Shown here: positions 23,380 to 33,487 of the stretch, one piece after another | Numbering within the stretch: position 1 is the stretch's first letter | Layout of the letters: each line of letters starts with the position of its first letter | Assembly (NCBI GenBank): GCA_050433985.1 | Contig: JBNPWE010000021.1 | Span: forward strand, 1 to 44,941 | Source: JACIYW01 sp014359745 | GTDB taxonomy: Bacteria > Pseudomonadota > Alphaproteobacteria > Rhodobacterales > Rhodobacteraceae | Direction of reading: 5' to 3' | Length of the DNA: 44,941 nt | Translations under genes and position numbers: made by a program | The notes under the pieces: generated by a model | The model's input: the letters and a program-made list of their open reading frames with translations, nothing else | What the model was told of the DNA's origin: nothing | Database searches by the model: none

Positions 23380-26229
23380 ATGTCCCTTGCCCTGATTGCG
23401 GCGCTGCCATTTCTGGGCGCGCTTTTGCCCGGCCTGATGATCCGCGGCGGGCGCGATGCGGCCGCCTGGGTTACGGGCGCGGTATCGGCCCTGGCGCTCT
23501 TGCTGCTCATGACCCACGCGCCCGCGGTGTTTCGCGGCGAAATCGTGCAGACCCGCATCGACTGGCTGCCGACCCTTGGGCTGAACGTGACCTTCTTTCT
23601 GGACGGGTTGGGGTTTCTTTTTGCCGGGCTGATCCTTGGCATCGGCCTGCTGATCATCCTTTATGCGCGCTTCTACCTGTCGAAAGATGATCCGATGGGG
23701 CAGTTCTATGCCTATCTGCTGCTGTTTCAGGGCGCGATGGTGGGTATTGTCCTGTCGGATAACGTACTCCTTTTGCTGGTGTTCTGGGAACTGACATCGC
23801 TGTCGTCCTTTCTGTTGATCGGTTACTGGAAACACCTGCCCGAAGGGCGTCAGGGCGCGCGCATGGCGCTTGCGGTCACGGGGATGGGCGGGCTGGCGAT
23901 GATTGCGGGGATGCTGATCCTGGGCGGTATCGTGGGCAGCTATGACCTGACCGTGATCTTGCAGAACCGCGCGATCATTCAGGCATCGCCGCTTTATCTG
24001 CCCGCGCTGCTGTTGATCCTGCTGGGCGCCTTTACCAAATCGGCACAGTTCCCGTTTCACTTCTGGCTGCCGCACGCCATGGCCGCACCCACGCCGGTGT
24101 CAGCCTATCTGCATTCGGCGACGATGGTAAAGGCGGGGCTGTTTTTGATGGCGCGGCTCTGGCCGGTGCTGTCGGGCACGCCGGAATGGTTTTACATCGT
24201 GGCCACGACCGGGCTGATCACCATGCTGGTCGGGGCCAAGATCGCGCTGTTCAAGGATGATCTGAAGGCGCTGCTGGCGTTTTCCACCGTCAGCCATCTG
24301 GGGCTGATCACCTTCCTGCTGGGGTTGGGAACCAGGATCGGCGCGGTGGCGGCGGTGTTTCACATCCTGAACCACGCCACGTTCAAGGCCGCGCTGTTCA
24401 TGACCGCCGGCATCGTCGATCACAGCGCCCATACCCGCGACATCGGCCGCCTTGGCGGGCTGCGGTCGCTGATGCCGGTGACCTTTACCATCGCCCTGAT
24501 CGCGGCCCTTTCCATGGCGGGCATCCCGCCCCTGAACGGATTCCTGTCAAAGGAAATGATGCTGGAAGAGGCCGCGCACACGGTCTGGGCAGGCAGCGCG
24601 TGGTTCCTGCCGGTGCTGGCCACGATCGGGGCGCTGTTTTCCGCCGCCTATTCGTTTCGCTACATCGCGCATGTGTTCCTGGGGCCAAAGCGCACCGATT
24701 ACCCGCACGAACCCCATGATCCGGGCATTGGCCTGTGGGTGGCGCCCGCGTTTCTGACGGTGCTTGTCGTGCTGATCGGGGCGTTTCCGGCGCTGATCGC
24801 CGGGCCGCTTGTGGCGATCACCGCGGGCGCCGTTACCGGCGGGGCGCTGCCCGATTACACGCTGAAACTCTGGCACGGGGTCACGTCGGCGCTGTTCATG
24901 TCGCTGATCGCGGTGGTGGGCGGCGCGGCGATCCTGGCGCTGCACCGGCCGCTGGCGCGCCTGTGGAACATCACCCCCCGCCCCGAAGCCAAGGCGATCT
25001 TTGACGCGCTGGTGGGCGGGCTTGCGCGCGCCGCGCTGGCATTCACCGACCGTCTGCACAATGGCGCGCTTAGCCGCTATCTGGCGATCATGGCTCTTGT
25101 CACCACCCTGGCCGGGTTTGCTGCGTTTTTCAGCGGCACCCATGCGCCGGGGCTGCGCATAACCCTGCCGCTTTCGCCGGTTCCGGTGCTGGGCTGGATC
25201 CTGCTGATGGCGGCATCGCTGGCGCTGGTGGTCTATTACCACCAACGGCTGCTTGCGCTGGTTCTGGTGGGGGTCGTCGGGCTGATCGTGTCGATCGGCT
25301 TTGTCTATCTGTCTGCACCCGATCTGGCGCTGACCCAGATATCGGTTGAGGTGGTGTCGGTGCTGCTGATGCTGCTGGCGCTGAACTTTTTGCCCCGTGA
25401 CACCGCACGTGACAGCCCGCCCCTGCGCCGCCTGCGCGACCTGGTGATCGCCGGGGCCGCCGGCCTTGGCACCGGCAGCCTGATCTATGCGATCATGACC
25501 CGCGATTTCTCCACGATTTCGGATTTTCACGTCGCCAATGCGCTGCCCGGTGCCGGAGGGCACAATATCGTCAACGTCATCATCGTCGACTTCCGCGCCT
25601 TTGATACCTACGGCGAGATCATCGTGCTCGGCATCGCGGCGCTGGTGATCTATGCGCTGACCGAGGCGCTGCTGGGCGGCCCGGCAGGCCGACGCCTGGC
25701 GGAATGGAAGCGGGCCGGGGCCGTGGCGGGTGACAGGCATCCGCTGTTGCTGGTGGTGGTCGGGCGCCTGATGTTGCCGATCGTGCTGGTTGTCGGCATC
25801 GATCTGTTCCTGCGCGGGCACAACGCGCCGGGCGGTGGGTTCATCGCGGGGCTCGTGGTGGCAATTGCGCTTTTGCTTCAGTACATGGCGTCGGGCTTTG
25901 CCTGGGCAGAACAGCGGCGGCGGTACAATTATCACGGCATGATCGGCTTCGGCATTCTGCTGGCCACGCTGACCGGCCTTGGGTCGTGGATCGCCGGGGT
26001 GCCGTTTCTTACCTCGTCCTTCGGCTATTTCCGCATTCCCCCGTTCGAGAAATTCGAACTGGCGACGGCGATGATCCTTGATCTGGGCGTGTTCCTGACC
26101 GTGGTCGGGGCGGTCATGCTGGCGCTGTGGTCGCTGTCGCGCCTGGCGCGGCGCACGGGGGAAACCCTGAACACCGAACCGATGGATGTGCGCCTGACCA
26201 AACCCCAGCCAGAACCGGAGGGCGAGTGA
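23380..26229 (+). CDS. mrpA: Na+/H+ antiporter subunit A, fused to subunit B (MnhA-MnhB)
   Basis: A 949-residue polytopic protein. The front part (about 1-780) is MrpA, related to the NuoL subunit of complex I: VFWELTSLSSFLLIGYWKH, FPFHFWLPHAMAAPTPVSAY and LNHATFKAALFMTAGIVDHS are characteristic. The segment DFRAFDTYGEIIVLGIAALV belongs to the MrpA end. From about 785 on, VVGRLMLPIVLVVGIDLFLR and GHNAPGGGFIAGLVVAIALL are typical of MrpB. A and B are thus fused, as in rhizobial PhaA. The complex exchanges cytoplasmic Na+ (or K+) for external protons and supports growth in salt or at high pH. The ATG at 23380 is preferred over an upstream extension because the family starts with the first helix. 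Confidence 0.94.
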   Translation: MSLALIAALPFLGALLPGLMIRGGRDAAAWVTGAVSALALLLLMTHAPAVFRGEIVQTRIDWLPTLGLNVTFFLDGLGFLFAGLILGIGLLIILYARFYLSKDDPMGQFYAYLLLFQGAMVGIVLSDNVLLLLVFWELTSLSSFLLIGYWKHLPEGRQGARMALAVTGMGGLAMIAGMLILGGIVGSYDLTVILQNRAIIQASPLYLPALLLILLGAFTKSAQFPFHFWLPHAMAAPTPVSAYLHSATMVKAGLFLMARLWPVLSGTPEWFYIVATTGLITMLVGAKIALFKDDLKALLAFSTVSHLGLITFLLGLGTRIGAVAAVFHILNHATFKAALFMTAGIVDHSAHTRDIGRLGGLRSLMPVTFTIALIAALSMAGIPPLNGFLSKEMMLEEAAHTVWAGSAWFLPVLATIGALFSAAYSFRYIAHVFLGPKRTDYPHEPHDPGIGLWVAPAFLTVLVVLIGAFPALIAGPLVAITAGAVTGGALPDYTLKLWHGVTSALFMSLIAVVGGAAILALHRPLARLWNITPRPEAKAIFDALVGGLARAALAFTDRLHNGALSRYLAIMALVTTLAGFAAFFSGTHAPGLRITLPLSPVPVLGWILLMAASLALVVYYHQRLLALVLVGVVGLIVSIGFVYLSAPDLALTQISVEVVSVLLMLLALNFLPRDTARDSPPLRRLRDLVIAGAAGLGTGSLIYAIMTRDFSTISDFHVANALPGAGGHNIVNVIIVDFRAFDTYGEIIVLGIAALVIYALTEALLGGPAGRRLAEWKRAGAVAGDRHPLLLVVVGRLMLPIVLVVGIDLFLRGHNAPGGGFIAGLVVAIALLLQYMASGFAWAEQRRRYNYHGMIGFGILLATLTGLGSWIAGVPFLTSSFGYFRIPPFEKFELATAMILDLGVFLTVVGAVMLALWSLSRLARRTGETLNTEPMDVRLTKPQPEPEGE

Positions 26230-26576
26230 TGGAGGCGCTGGTTGCAACAGCCGTGGGCGTGATGACGGCGGTCGGCGTCTTTCTGATACTGCGGTTGCGC
26301 ACCTTTCCGGTGGTGCTGGGCACGCTGCTGCTGTCTTACGCGGTGAACCTCTTTCTGTTCGCGACCGGGCGGCTTTACATAGACCGCGCCCCGATCTTCA
26401 CCGAGGCCGCCCACGTCTACACCGACCCGCTGCCGCAGGCGCTGGTGCTGACGGCCATCGTCATATCTTTCGGCATGACCGCCGTCGTGGTTCTGCTGGC
26501 CCTGGGGGCCTATCTTGACACCGGCACCGACCGGATCGACCTGGCCAGACAGGATGACGACGAGGATGTGACATGA
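26229..26576 (+). CDS. mrpC: Na+/H+ antiporter subunit C
   Basis: A 115-residue NuoK-like membrane protein with three predicted helices (about 5-25, 30-52 and 70-95). FPVVLGTLLLSYAVNLFLFA and YTDPLPQALVLTAIVISFGM are hallmarks of MrpC/MnhC. The start overlaps the mrpA stop by one base (TGATG), and its own stop overlaps the mrpD start by four bases, indicating coupled translation of the complex. Confidence 0.93.
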   Translation: MEALVATAVGVMTAVGVFLILRLRTFPVVLGTLLLSYAVNLFLFATGRLYIDRAPIFTEAAHVYTDPLPQALVLTAIVISFGMTAVVVLLALGAYLDTGTDRIDLARQDDDEDVT

Positions 26577-28108
26577 TGAACCACTGGATCATCGCGCCCA
26601 TCGTCCTGCCTGCCTTCGTGGCCGCCGCAATGGTTCTGTGGATGCGCCATGACATCGTGTTGCAGCGTGTGTTTTCACTCGGTGCCACCAGTGCCGCGTT
26701 CGCGATCGCGCTTTTGCTGATGGTTTTCGCGTCGGACGGGGGCATAGAGGTGTATCGGCTGGGCGACTGGCCCGCGCCCTTTGGCATCGTTCTGGTGCTT
26801 GACCGGCTTTCGGCGCTGATGGTGCTGCTGACGGCGTTACTGGCGCTGATCGTGCTGCTTTATGTCATCGGCAGCGGCTGGGACCGGCGCGGGCCACATT
26901 TCCACGCGCTGTTCCAGTTTCAGATCATGGGCATTTCCGGCGCGTTCCTGACCGGGGATGCCTTTAACCTCTTCGTGTTTTTCGAGGTGATGCTGATCGC
27001 CTCTTACGGGCTGATGATCCACGCGGGCGGCGGGCAGCGGATACGCGCGGGCGTGCAATATGTGGTGCTGAACCTGGCCGGGTCCACGTTGTTTCTGTTC
27101 GCGCTTGGCACGCTTTACGGGGTGGCGGGCACGTTGAACATGGCCGATCTAGCGCTGAAGGTGGCCAGCCTGCCCGCGGGGGATCAGGCCCTGCTGCGGG
27201 TCGGCGCGACCCTGTTGATACTGGTCTTCGCGATCAAGGCGGCGCTGGTGCCGCTGCAATTCTGGCTGCCGGGCACCTATGCCAACGCGCCGGGGCCGGT
27301 GGCGGCACTGTTCGCGATCATGACCAAGGTTGGCGCCTATGCGATCATCCGCATGTTCACGCTGGTGTTTCCGACCGACAGCGCGGTGACCGGATCGATG
27401 TTTGCCGATGTGCTGATGCCGCTGGCGCTGATCACGCTGGGCGTCGGCGCGGTTGGCGTGCTGGGCGCGGATCGGCTGGGGCGGCTGATTGCCTTTGCGG
27501 TGATCGCCTCTATGGGGACGCTGTTTGTCGCGGTGGCGCTGTTCACGCCTGCGGGCATCACGGCGGCGCTTTATTATCTGGCGCATTCCACCTTTGCGGG
27601 GGCCGCGCTGTTCCTGATCCTGGATCTGGTGCGCGAAAGGCGCGGCAGGGCCGGCGACAGGTTGCGCGCCGCGCCGCCCCTTGAACAGCACGGGCTGATT
27701 GCCGCCTTTTTCTTTGCCGCGGCCGTGGCCATGGTGGGGATGCCGCCGCTTTCGGGGTTCATCGGCAAATTGCTGGTGCTTGACGCAACGCGCGCGGCGC
27801 CGATGGCCGTGGCGATCTGGGCAACGATCCTGATCGCATCGCTTGTGATGCTGGTGGGGTTTGCGCGCGCGGGCAGCGTGGTGTTCTGGAAACCGGCCCC
27901 CCCGCCCAAGGATATGGAACCGGCGCGCGCACCTGCCCCCTCTGACGCGCTGGCGCTTGGTGCGGTGGGGGCGGTCCTTGCGATCATGGTGGCGCTGACG
28001 GTGTTTGCCGGACCGGTCAACACCTATATGACGGGGATATCGGCGCAATTGTTCGATACCGCCCCCTATATCGCCGCCGTGTTGCCATCGTCCGAGGGGG
28101 TGCAATGA
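26573..28108 (+). CDS. mrpD: Na+/H+ antiporter subunit D
   Basis: A 511-residue NuoN/NuoM-like proton-pumping subunit with about 14 predicted helices. Conserved parts include VVLNLAGSTLFLFALGTLYG, FAIKAALVPLQFWLPGTYAN and AMVGMPPLSGFIGKLLVLD. With MrpA it forms the ion-conducting core of the antiporter. It overlaps mrpC and mrpE by four bases each. Confidence 0.94.
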   Translation: MMNHWIIAPIVLPAFVAAAMVLWMRHDIVLQRVFSLGATSAAFAIALLLMVFASDGGIEVYRLGDWPAPFGIVLVLDRLSALMVLLTALLALIVLLYVIGSGWDRRGPHFHALFQFQIMGISGAFLTGDAFNLFVFFEVMLIASYGLMIHAGGGQRIRAGVQYVVLNLAGSTLFLFALGTLYGVAGTLNMADLALKVASLPAGDQALLRVGATLLILVFAIKAALVPLQFWLPGTYANAPGPVAALFAIMTKVGAYAIIRMFTLVFPTDSAVTGSMFADVLMPLALITLGVGAVGVLGADRLGRLIAFAVIASMGTLFVAVALFTPAGITAALYYLAHSTFAGAALFLILDLVRERRGRAGDRLRAAPPLEQHGLIAAFFFAAAVAMVGMPPLSGFIGKLLVLDATRAAPMAVAIWATILIASLVMLVGFARAGSVVFWKPAPPPKDMEPARAPAPSDALALGAVGAVLAIMVALTVFAGPVNTYMTGISAQLFDTAPYIAAVLPSSEGVQ

Positions 28109-28596
28109 TGCGCAATCTGTTGCCCCGTCCGGTAATGACGATCTGGCTGGCCATTGCCTGGACGATGCTGAACAACAGTATCACCCCCGGCACATGGGCC
28201 ATGGGCCTGATCATCGGCATGATCGTTCCGTTCCTGACGGCACCCTACGCCCCCGATCGCCCGACAATGCGCGTCGGCTGGCCGCTGGTGGAATTTCTGG
28301 CGGTGCTGATCTGGGATATCATCCTGGCAAACATAACCGTTGCCGGGCAGGTTCTGTTCATGCCGAATGCCAGGATGCGCCCGGCCTGGGTGGTGATCCC
28401 GCTTGATCTGACCCGCCCCGAGGCAATCACCGCCCTTTCGGCGACCATCACCATGACACCGGGCACCTTGACCGCCGAAATGTCCACCGACGGGCGCGCG
28501 CTTCTGGTGCATTGCCTGCACGCCCCCAACCCGGACGCGGTGCGCGATGAGATCAAATCCCGCTATGAGCGCCGTTTGAAGGAGATATTCGAATGA
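28105..28596 (+). CDS. mrpE: Na+/H+ antiporter subunit E
   Basis: A 163-residue MrpE/MnhE protein: two or three N-terminal helices followed by a cytoplasmic domain with HCLHAPNPDAVRDEIKSRYE. WVVIPLDLTRPEAITALSAT and MTPGTLTAEMSTDGRALLVH are family hallmarks. The start overlaps the mrpD stop by four bases and the stop overlaps mrpF by four bases. Confidence 0.93.
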   Translation: MMRNLLPRPVMTIWLAIAWTMLNNSITPGTWAMGLIIGMIVPFLTAPYAPDRPTMRVGWPLVEFLAVLIWDIILANITVAGQVLFMPNARMRPAWVVIPLDLTRPEAITALSATITMTPGTLTAEMSTDGRALLVHCLHAPNPDAVRDEIKSRYERRLKEIFE

Positions 28597-28862
28597 TCAC
28601 CTATGCGTTCTGGTTCGCCAACGCCTGTTTCGGCGGCGGACTTTTGTGCAATCTCTTGCAGTTCATCCGCGCCCGCGACGTGATCGACCGGGTGCAGGCA
28701 TTTGACACCATGGTGATCAATGCCATCGCCCTGCTGATCCTGTTTGGCACTATGAACGCAACAGGGCATTATTTCGAGGCGAGCCTGCTCTTCGCAATGG
28801 TCGGCTTTGTATCGACGGTCGCGTTCTGCAAGTTCCTGCTGCGCGGCGACATCATAGAGTGA
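28593..28862 (+). CDS. mrpF: Na+/H+ antiporter subunit F
   Basis: An 89-residue membrane protein with three predicted helices. RARDVIDRVQAFDTMVINAI is the conserved MrpF/MnhF loop, and the end AFCKFLLRGDIIE fits the family. Coupled to mrpE by a four-base overlap; mrpG starts seven bases after its stop. Confidence 0.92.
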   Translation: MITYAFWFANACFGGGLLCNLLQFIRARDVIDRVQAFDTMVINAIALLILFGTMNATGHYFEASLLFAMVGFVSTVAFCKFLLRGDIIE

Positions 28863-28869
28863 GGCGGCA

Positions 28870-29256
28870 ATGACCCTTGTATCAGAAATCGTGATATCGG
28901 TGCTGCTGGTTATCGGCGGCGTGTTCGGCCTTGTCGGTTCCTACGGCCTGCTGAAACTGCCCGACACCATGTCGCGCCTGCACGCCCCCACCAAGGCGTC
29001 GACCCTTGGTATCGGCGGGGTTCTTCTGGCCTCGATCCTGCATTTTGCCCTGATTGAACAAAAGTACACGGTCGAGGAAATTCTGGTCACGATCTTCCTG
29101 TTCATCACCGCGCCGATTTCGACGCATTTCCTTGCCAAGGCCTGGCTGCACCGCAACGCCCGGCCCGAAGACCTGCCTGAAACCGGCACGGATTGTGGGT
29201 GGATCGGCTATGATCTGGCCGAACCGAAAGAGGCCGAAGGCACTGAAGCCGACTGA
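28870..29256 (+). CDS. mrpG: Na+/H+ antiporter subunit G
   Basis: A 128-residue MrpG/MnhG protein. GSYGLLKLPDTMSRLHAPTK and TLGIGGVLLASILHF are hallmarks, followed by a helix with FLFITAPISTHFLAKAWLHR. The soluble tail of about 30 residues is acidic. It is the last gene of the operon; a bidirectional terminator lies 166 bp downstream. Confidence 0.93.
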   Translation: MTLVSEIVISVLLVIGGVFGLVGSYGLLKLPDTMSRLHAPTKASTLGIGGVLLASILHFALIEQKYTVEEILVTIFLFITAPISTHFLAKAWLHRNARPEDLPETGTDCGWIGYDLAEPKEAEGTEAD

Positions 29257-29422
29257 CCGCCCCCGGAATTGTGCGGCGCGGCTTCTCTTGTCGGGATCAC
29301 GAGGGTTCAACCCGCAACCGGCATCGCACCCTGTTTCTTGCCCAGGACGGCTGCACCCCAACAGGACATGGGGTTGCCCGCCGGGGCAGGCGCCTGTCAA
29401 TGGCCGGGCACCTCAAATGGCA

Positions 29423-29452
29423 AAAAGGCGCGCGATGGTTCGCGCGCCTTTT
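29423..29452. terminator. Bidirectional intrinsic terminator
   Basis: A perfect 13-bp stem (AAAAGGCGCGCGA at 29423-29435 with its complement at 29440-29452) closes a four-base loop. It ends in T-tracts on both strands, so it can stop transcription of the Mrp operon from the left and of the TRAP-binding-protein gene from the right. The two genes converge here. Confidence 0.9.
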
Positions 29453-29467
29453 CAATTTCGCGCAGGA

Positions 29468-30568
29468 TCAGAGTTTGAGGTATTTCTGCCGGGCCTGCAT
29501 GTAGGTCAGATCGGTGCCCAAAGTCCGGGTTTGCAGGATTTTGAGTGCCGCGACAAAGCTGTCTCCCGCCTTCTTGGTCAACGGGTCGCCCCCGTCGCGG
29601 ATCGCGTTGAGCACCTCGATCGAAGCCTTTGCACCCGCTTCAAGGATATCGTCGGGGAAGGACGCATGCGCGATCACCCCGTGATCATTGACCAGCGTGG
29701 CCAGTGCGCGCGGGTCGTTGGCATAGAATTCGGCGCCGACATTGTCATATTCGGCCTGACAGACATCGCGCACGATCGCCTGAAGGTTCGAGGGCAGCGC
29801 GGTGTACTTGGCCTTGTCGACCACGACTTCGGTGGCCAGACCCGGCTCGACGAAAGACGATGTGTAATAGTGTTTGCGCACCTGGTGGAACCCAAGCGCC
29901 AGGTCATTGTACGGGCCGACGAATTCGGCCGCGTCCAGCGCCCCCGATTGCAGCGCCTGAAAGATCTCGCCTGCCGCCAGGTTGGTCACCGACGCACCAA
30001 GTTTCTGCCAGACCTGCCCACCGAAACCGGGCGTACGAAACCTCAGGCCCTGAACATCGGCAAGCCCGGTCAGTTCCTTGTTGAACCAGCCCCCCGCCTG
30101 CGTACCGGTGGAGCCGGACAAAAACCCCTGAAGGCCGAACTGATCATAGATCTCGTCCCAAACCTCCTGCCCGCCCAAATGGCGCACCCAGGCACTATGT
30201 TCGCTTGGCGTCATGCCAAAGGGCACCCCGGTAAAGAACGACAGCCCGGTGGATTTGTTCTGCCAGTAATAAGATGCGGCATGCATCATTTCGGCCGATC
30301 CGTCGATGACGGCATCGATCGATTGCATCGCCGGCACCATTTCCCCCGCCGAAAACAACTGCACCGTCAGCGCACCATCCGTTGCGGCGGTGATCCGTTC
30401 GGCCACACGCCGGGCGCCGGTGCCCAGGCCGGGAAAGTTCTTGGGCCAGGTCGTGACCATGCGCCAGGTGATCTTGCCCTGAGCGACGGCAGGCGCCGCC
30501 AGTGTGCTGGCCGCGGCGGCGGCGGTTCCGCCCAGCGCGGATGTTTTCAGAAATGAACGACGGTCCAT
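29468..30568 (-). CDS. TRAP transporter solute-binding protein, DctP family, Tat-exported
   Basis: A 366-residue periplasmic binding protein. The N-terminus has a twin-arginine signal (MDRRSFLKTSALGGT) with a likely cleavage after APAVA near residue 30. ITWRMVTTWPKNFPGLGTGA and DVQGLRFRTPGFGGQVWQKL are typical of the DctP subgroup that includes TakP, which binds alpha-keto acids; the ligand here is not proven. Of two adjacent ATG codons, 30568 is preferred because GGGAGG sits at the right spacing (30571 is the alternative). No DctQ or DctM membrane gene is next to it: convergent Mrp genes lie downstream and the ilv genes upstream. The membrane partners are therefore elsewhere or the protein is an orphan. 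Confidence 0.9.
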   Translation of the reverse strand: MDRRSFLKTSALGGTAAAAASTLAAPAVAQGKITWRMVTTWPKNFPGLGTGARRVAERITAATDGALTVQLFSAGEMVPAMQSIDAVIDGSAEMMHAASYYWQNKSTGLSFFTGVPFGMTPSEHSAWVRHLGGQEVWDEIYDQFGLQGFLSGSTGTQAGGWFNKELTGLADVQGLRFRTPGFGGQVWQKLGASVTNLAAGEIFQALQSGALDAAEFVGPYNDLALGFHQVRKHYYTSSFVEPGLATEVVVDKAKYTALPSNLQAIVRDVCQAEYDNVGAEFYANDPRALATLVNDHGVIAHASFPDDILEAGAKASIEVLNAIRDGGDPLTKKAGDSFVAALKILQTRTLGTDLTYMQARQKYLKL

Positions 30569-30876
30569 CATATCCTCCCGATTGTGCCCACGGTTGAACG
30601 TGGAGCAGGTTGTCATGCACCGACACTATCGCCCTGATTTCGGTCTGAAAAGCTTTTCCGATGGGCCAGTGTCATATCTAGGTGGTGAAAACCGCCCGCC
30701 CGCGCCGTGTCCCACCACGGTTCTTGCCATGATTCCCGCCGCCGCCCATGGCCCCGTGCCCCGATCCGTCGGCAGATACCGGGGGCCAATTTTCGCAAAT
30801 ATCTCAAAATCACCAATCCGCGCAAGAAACGGAAATATTCTTGTTCCCCCACGACAGATAATGTGCGTTTTCGCGG
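30569..30876. other. Intergenic region between the TRAP-binding-protein gene and the ilv promoter
   Basis: This 308-bp divergent gap holds no credible gene. An AT-richer patch near 30790-30860 may carry the promoter of the minus-strand TRAP-binding-protein gene, but no clear consensus pair was identified. Nothing else was seen. Confidence 0.6.
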
Positions 30877-30905
30877 TTGACGCCCCCGCGCCCCAACCCT
30901 AATCT
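30877..30905 (+). promoter_or_regulatory. Sigma-70 promoter of the ilvIH leader
   Basis: TTGACG at 30877-30882 and TAATCT at 30900-30905 are separated by exactly 17 bp. Transcription would begin near 30911, about 21 nt before the leader-peptide ATG. The fit with the leader and attenuator downstream strengthens the call. Confidence 0.65.
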
Positions 30906-30931
30906 CCCGCCAGCAGCAGGGGCTACCGGAT

Positions 30932-30979
30932 ATGTCAGACATCCTTGTAGACGTAGGGAAAAGGCGCATGGGCCGGTAA
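30932..30979 (+). CDS. ilvIH leader peptide, 15 codons
   Basis: The reading frame ATG...TAA encodes MSDILVDVGKRRMGR. Ile, Leu, Val and a further Val codon lie together at positions 4, 5, 6 and 8, as in attenuator leader peptides that sense charged branched-chain tRNAs. An AGGGG-type site lies upstream. It is followed at once by an RNA hairpin (30964-30972 with 30999-31007) and then by the terminator at 31006-31030. Stalling at the Ile/Leu/Val codons would alter folding so that the terminator does not form. This is inferred from the layout, which matches known ilv attenuators. Confidence 0.8.
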   Translation: MSDILVDVGKRRMGR

Positions 30980-31005
30980 CGGCAAACCATTCCGGTTCCC
31001 CATGC

Positions 31006-31030
31006 GCCCCCGCAAGATCGGGGGCTTTTT
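31006..31030 (+). terminator. ilvIH attenuator terminator
   Basis: A 7-bp stem (GCCCCCG at 31006-31012 with CGGGGGC at 31019-31025), a six-base loop and then five T residues (31026-31030). It sits 38 bp before the ilvI start. Its left arm borders and shares two bases with the right arm of the preceding hairpin, so the two structures can compete. Confidence 0.85.
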
Positions 31031-31067
31031 GTTGCGCAACGGCAGCGGCACGGCAAAGGAACAGACA

Positions 31068-32822
<1,755 letters not shown>

Positions 32823-32831
32823 TGGGACAAA

Positions 32832-32893
32832 GGGGGGCTGTCTGCCCCCCGCCCCCTGCGGGGCCCCCCCGAGAGTATTTTTGCCAAGATGAT
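32832..32893 (+). repeat. GC-rich hairpin plus intergenic motif, copy 2, between ilvI and ilvH
   Basis: A 7-bp stem (GGGGGGC at 32832-32838 with GCCCCCC at 32844-32850) is followed by further G/C blocks and then by GAGTATTTTTGCCAAGATGA at 32873-32892. The same tail motif occurs at 2422-2442. Within ilvIH the hairpin may cause partial termination or protect the upstream mRNA, changing the ratio of the two subunits. Such composite elements between genes are, from memory, common in Rhodobacteraceae. Confidence 0.6.
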
Positions 32894-32921
32894 ATGGCAG
32901 AGCGAACGTAAAGGAAGAACC

Positions 32922-33485
32922 ATGTCTCCGCTGAAGATCAAGAAGGGGTCGTCAAGGCATTCGGCCTATGACTTGCGCGATCCGAATGCAGATGTGATCG
33001 AGACCCACACGCTGGGCGTGATCGTGGATAACGAGGCCGGGGTGCTGGCCCGCGTGATCGGGCTGTTTTCGGGGCGTGGCTATAATATCGAAAGCCTGAC
33101 GGTCGCCGAAATCGACCATCTGGGCCACCGGTCGCGGATCACCATCGTCACCACCGGTACGCCGCAGGTGATCGAGCAGATCAAGGCGCAGCTTGGCCGG
33201 ATCATTCCGGTGCACGAGGTGCACGATCTGACGGTGGAAGGCCCGACGGTGGAACGCGAACTGGCGCTGTTCAAGGTGGCGGGCAAGGGCGACGCACGGA
33301 TCGAGGCGCTGCGTCTGGCCGAGATCTTTCGCGCCAATGTGGTGGATTCCACCCTGGAAAGCTTTGTGTTCGAGATGACCGGCACCTCGGAAAAGATCGA
33401 CGCCTTCGCCGAACTGATGCGCCCGCTTGGTCTGTCGGACATTGCGCGCACCGGGGTCGCCGCGCTGAGCCGCGGGATGGCGTAA
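32922..33485 (+). CDS. ilvH: Acetolactate synthase small (regulatory) subunit
   Basis: A 187-residue regulatory subunit. The N-terminal ACT domain (about 25-100) is clear: HTLGVIVDNEAGVLARVIGL and FSGRGYNIESLTVAEIDHLG. The C-terminal ACT-like domain ends with VAALSRGMA. It activates the catalytic subunit and confers valine inhibition in related enzymes. ATG at 32922 with an AAGGAAG site just upstream; the in-frame extension to 32889 would translate the repeat motif and is unlikely. Confidence 0.95.
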   Translation: MSPLKIKKGSSRHSAYDLRDPNADVIETHTLGVIVDNEAGVLARVIGLFSGRGYNIESLTVAEIDHLGHRSRITIVTTGTPQVIEQIKAQLGRIIPVHEVHDLTVEGPTVERELALFKVAGKGDARIEALRLAEIFRANVVDSTLESFVFEMTGTSEKIDAFAELMRPLGLSDIARTGVAALSRGMA

Positions 33486-33487
33486 CC

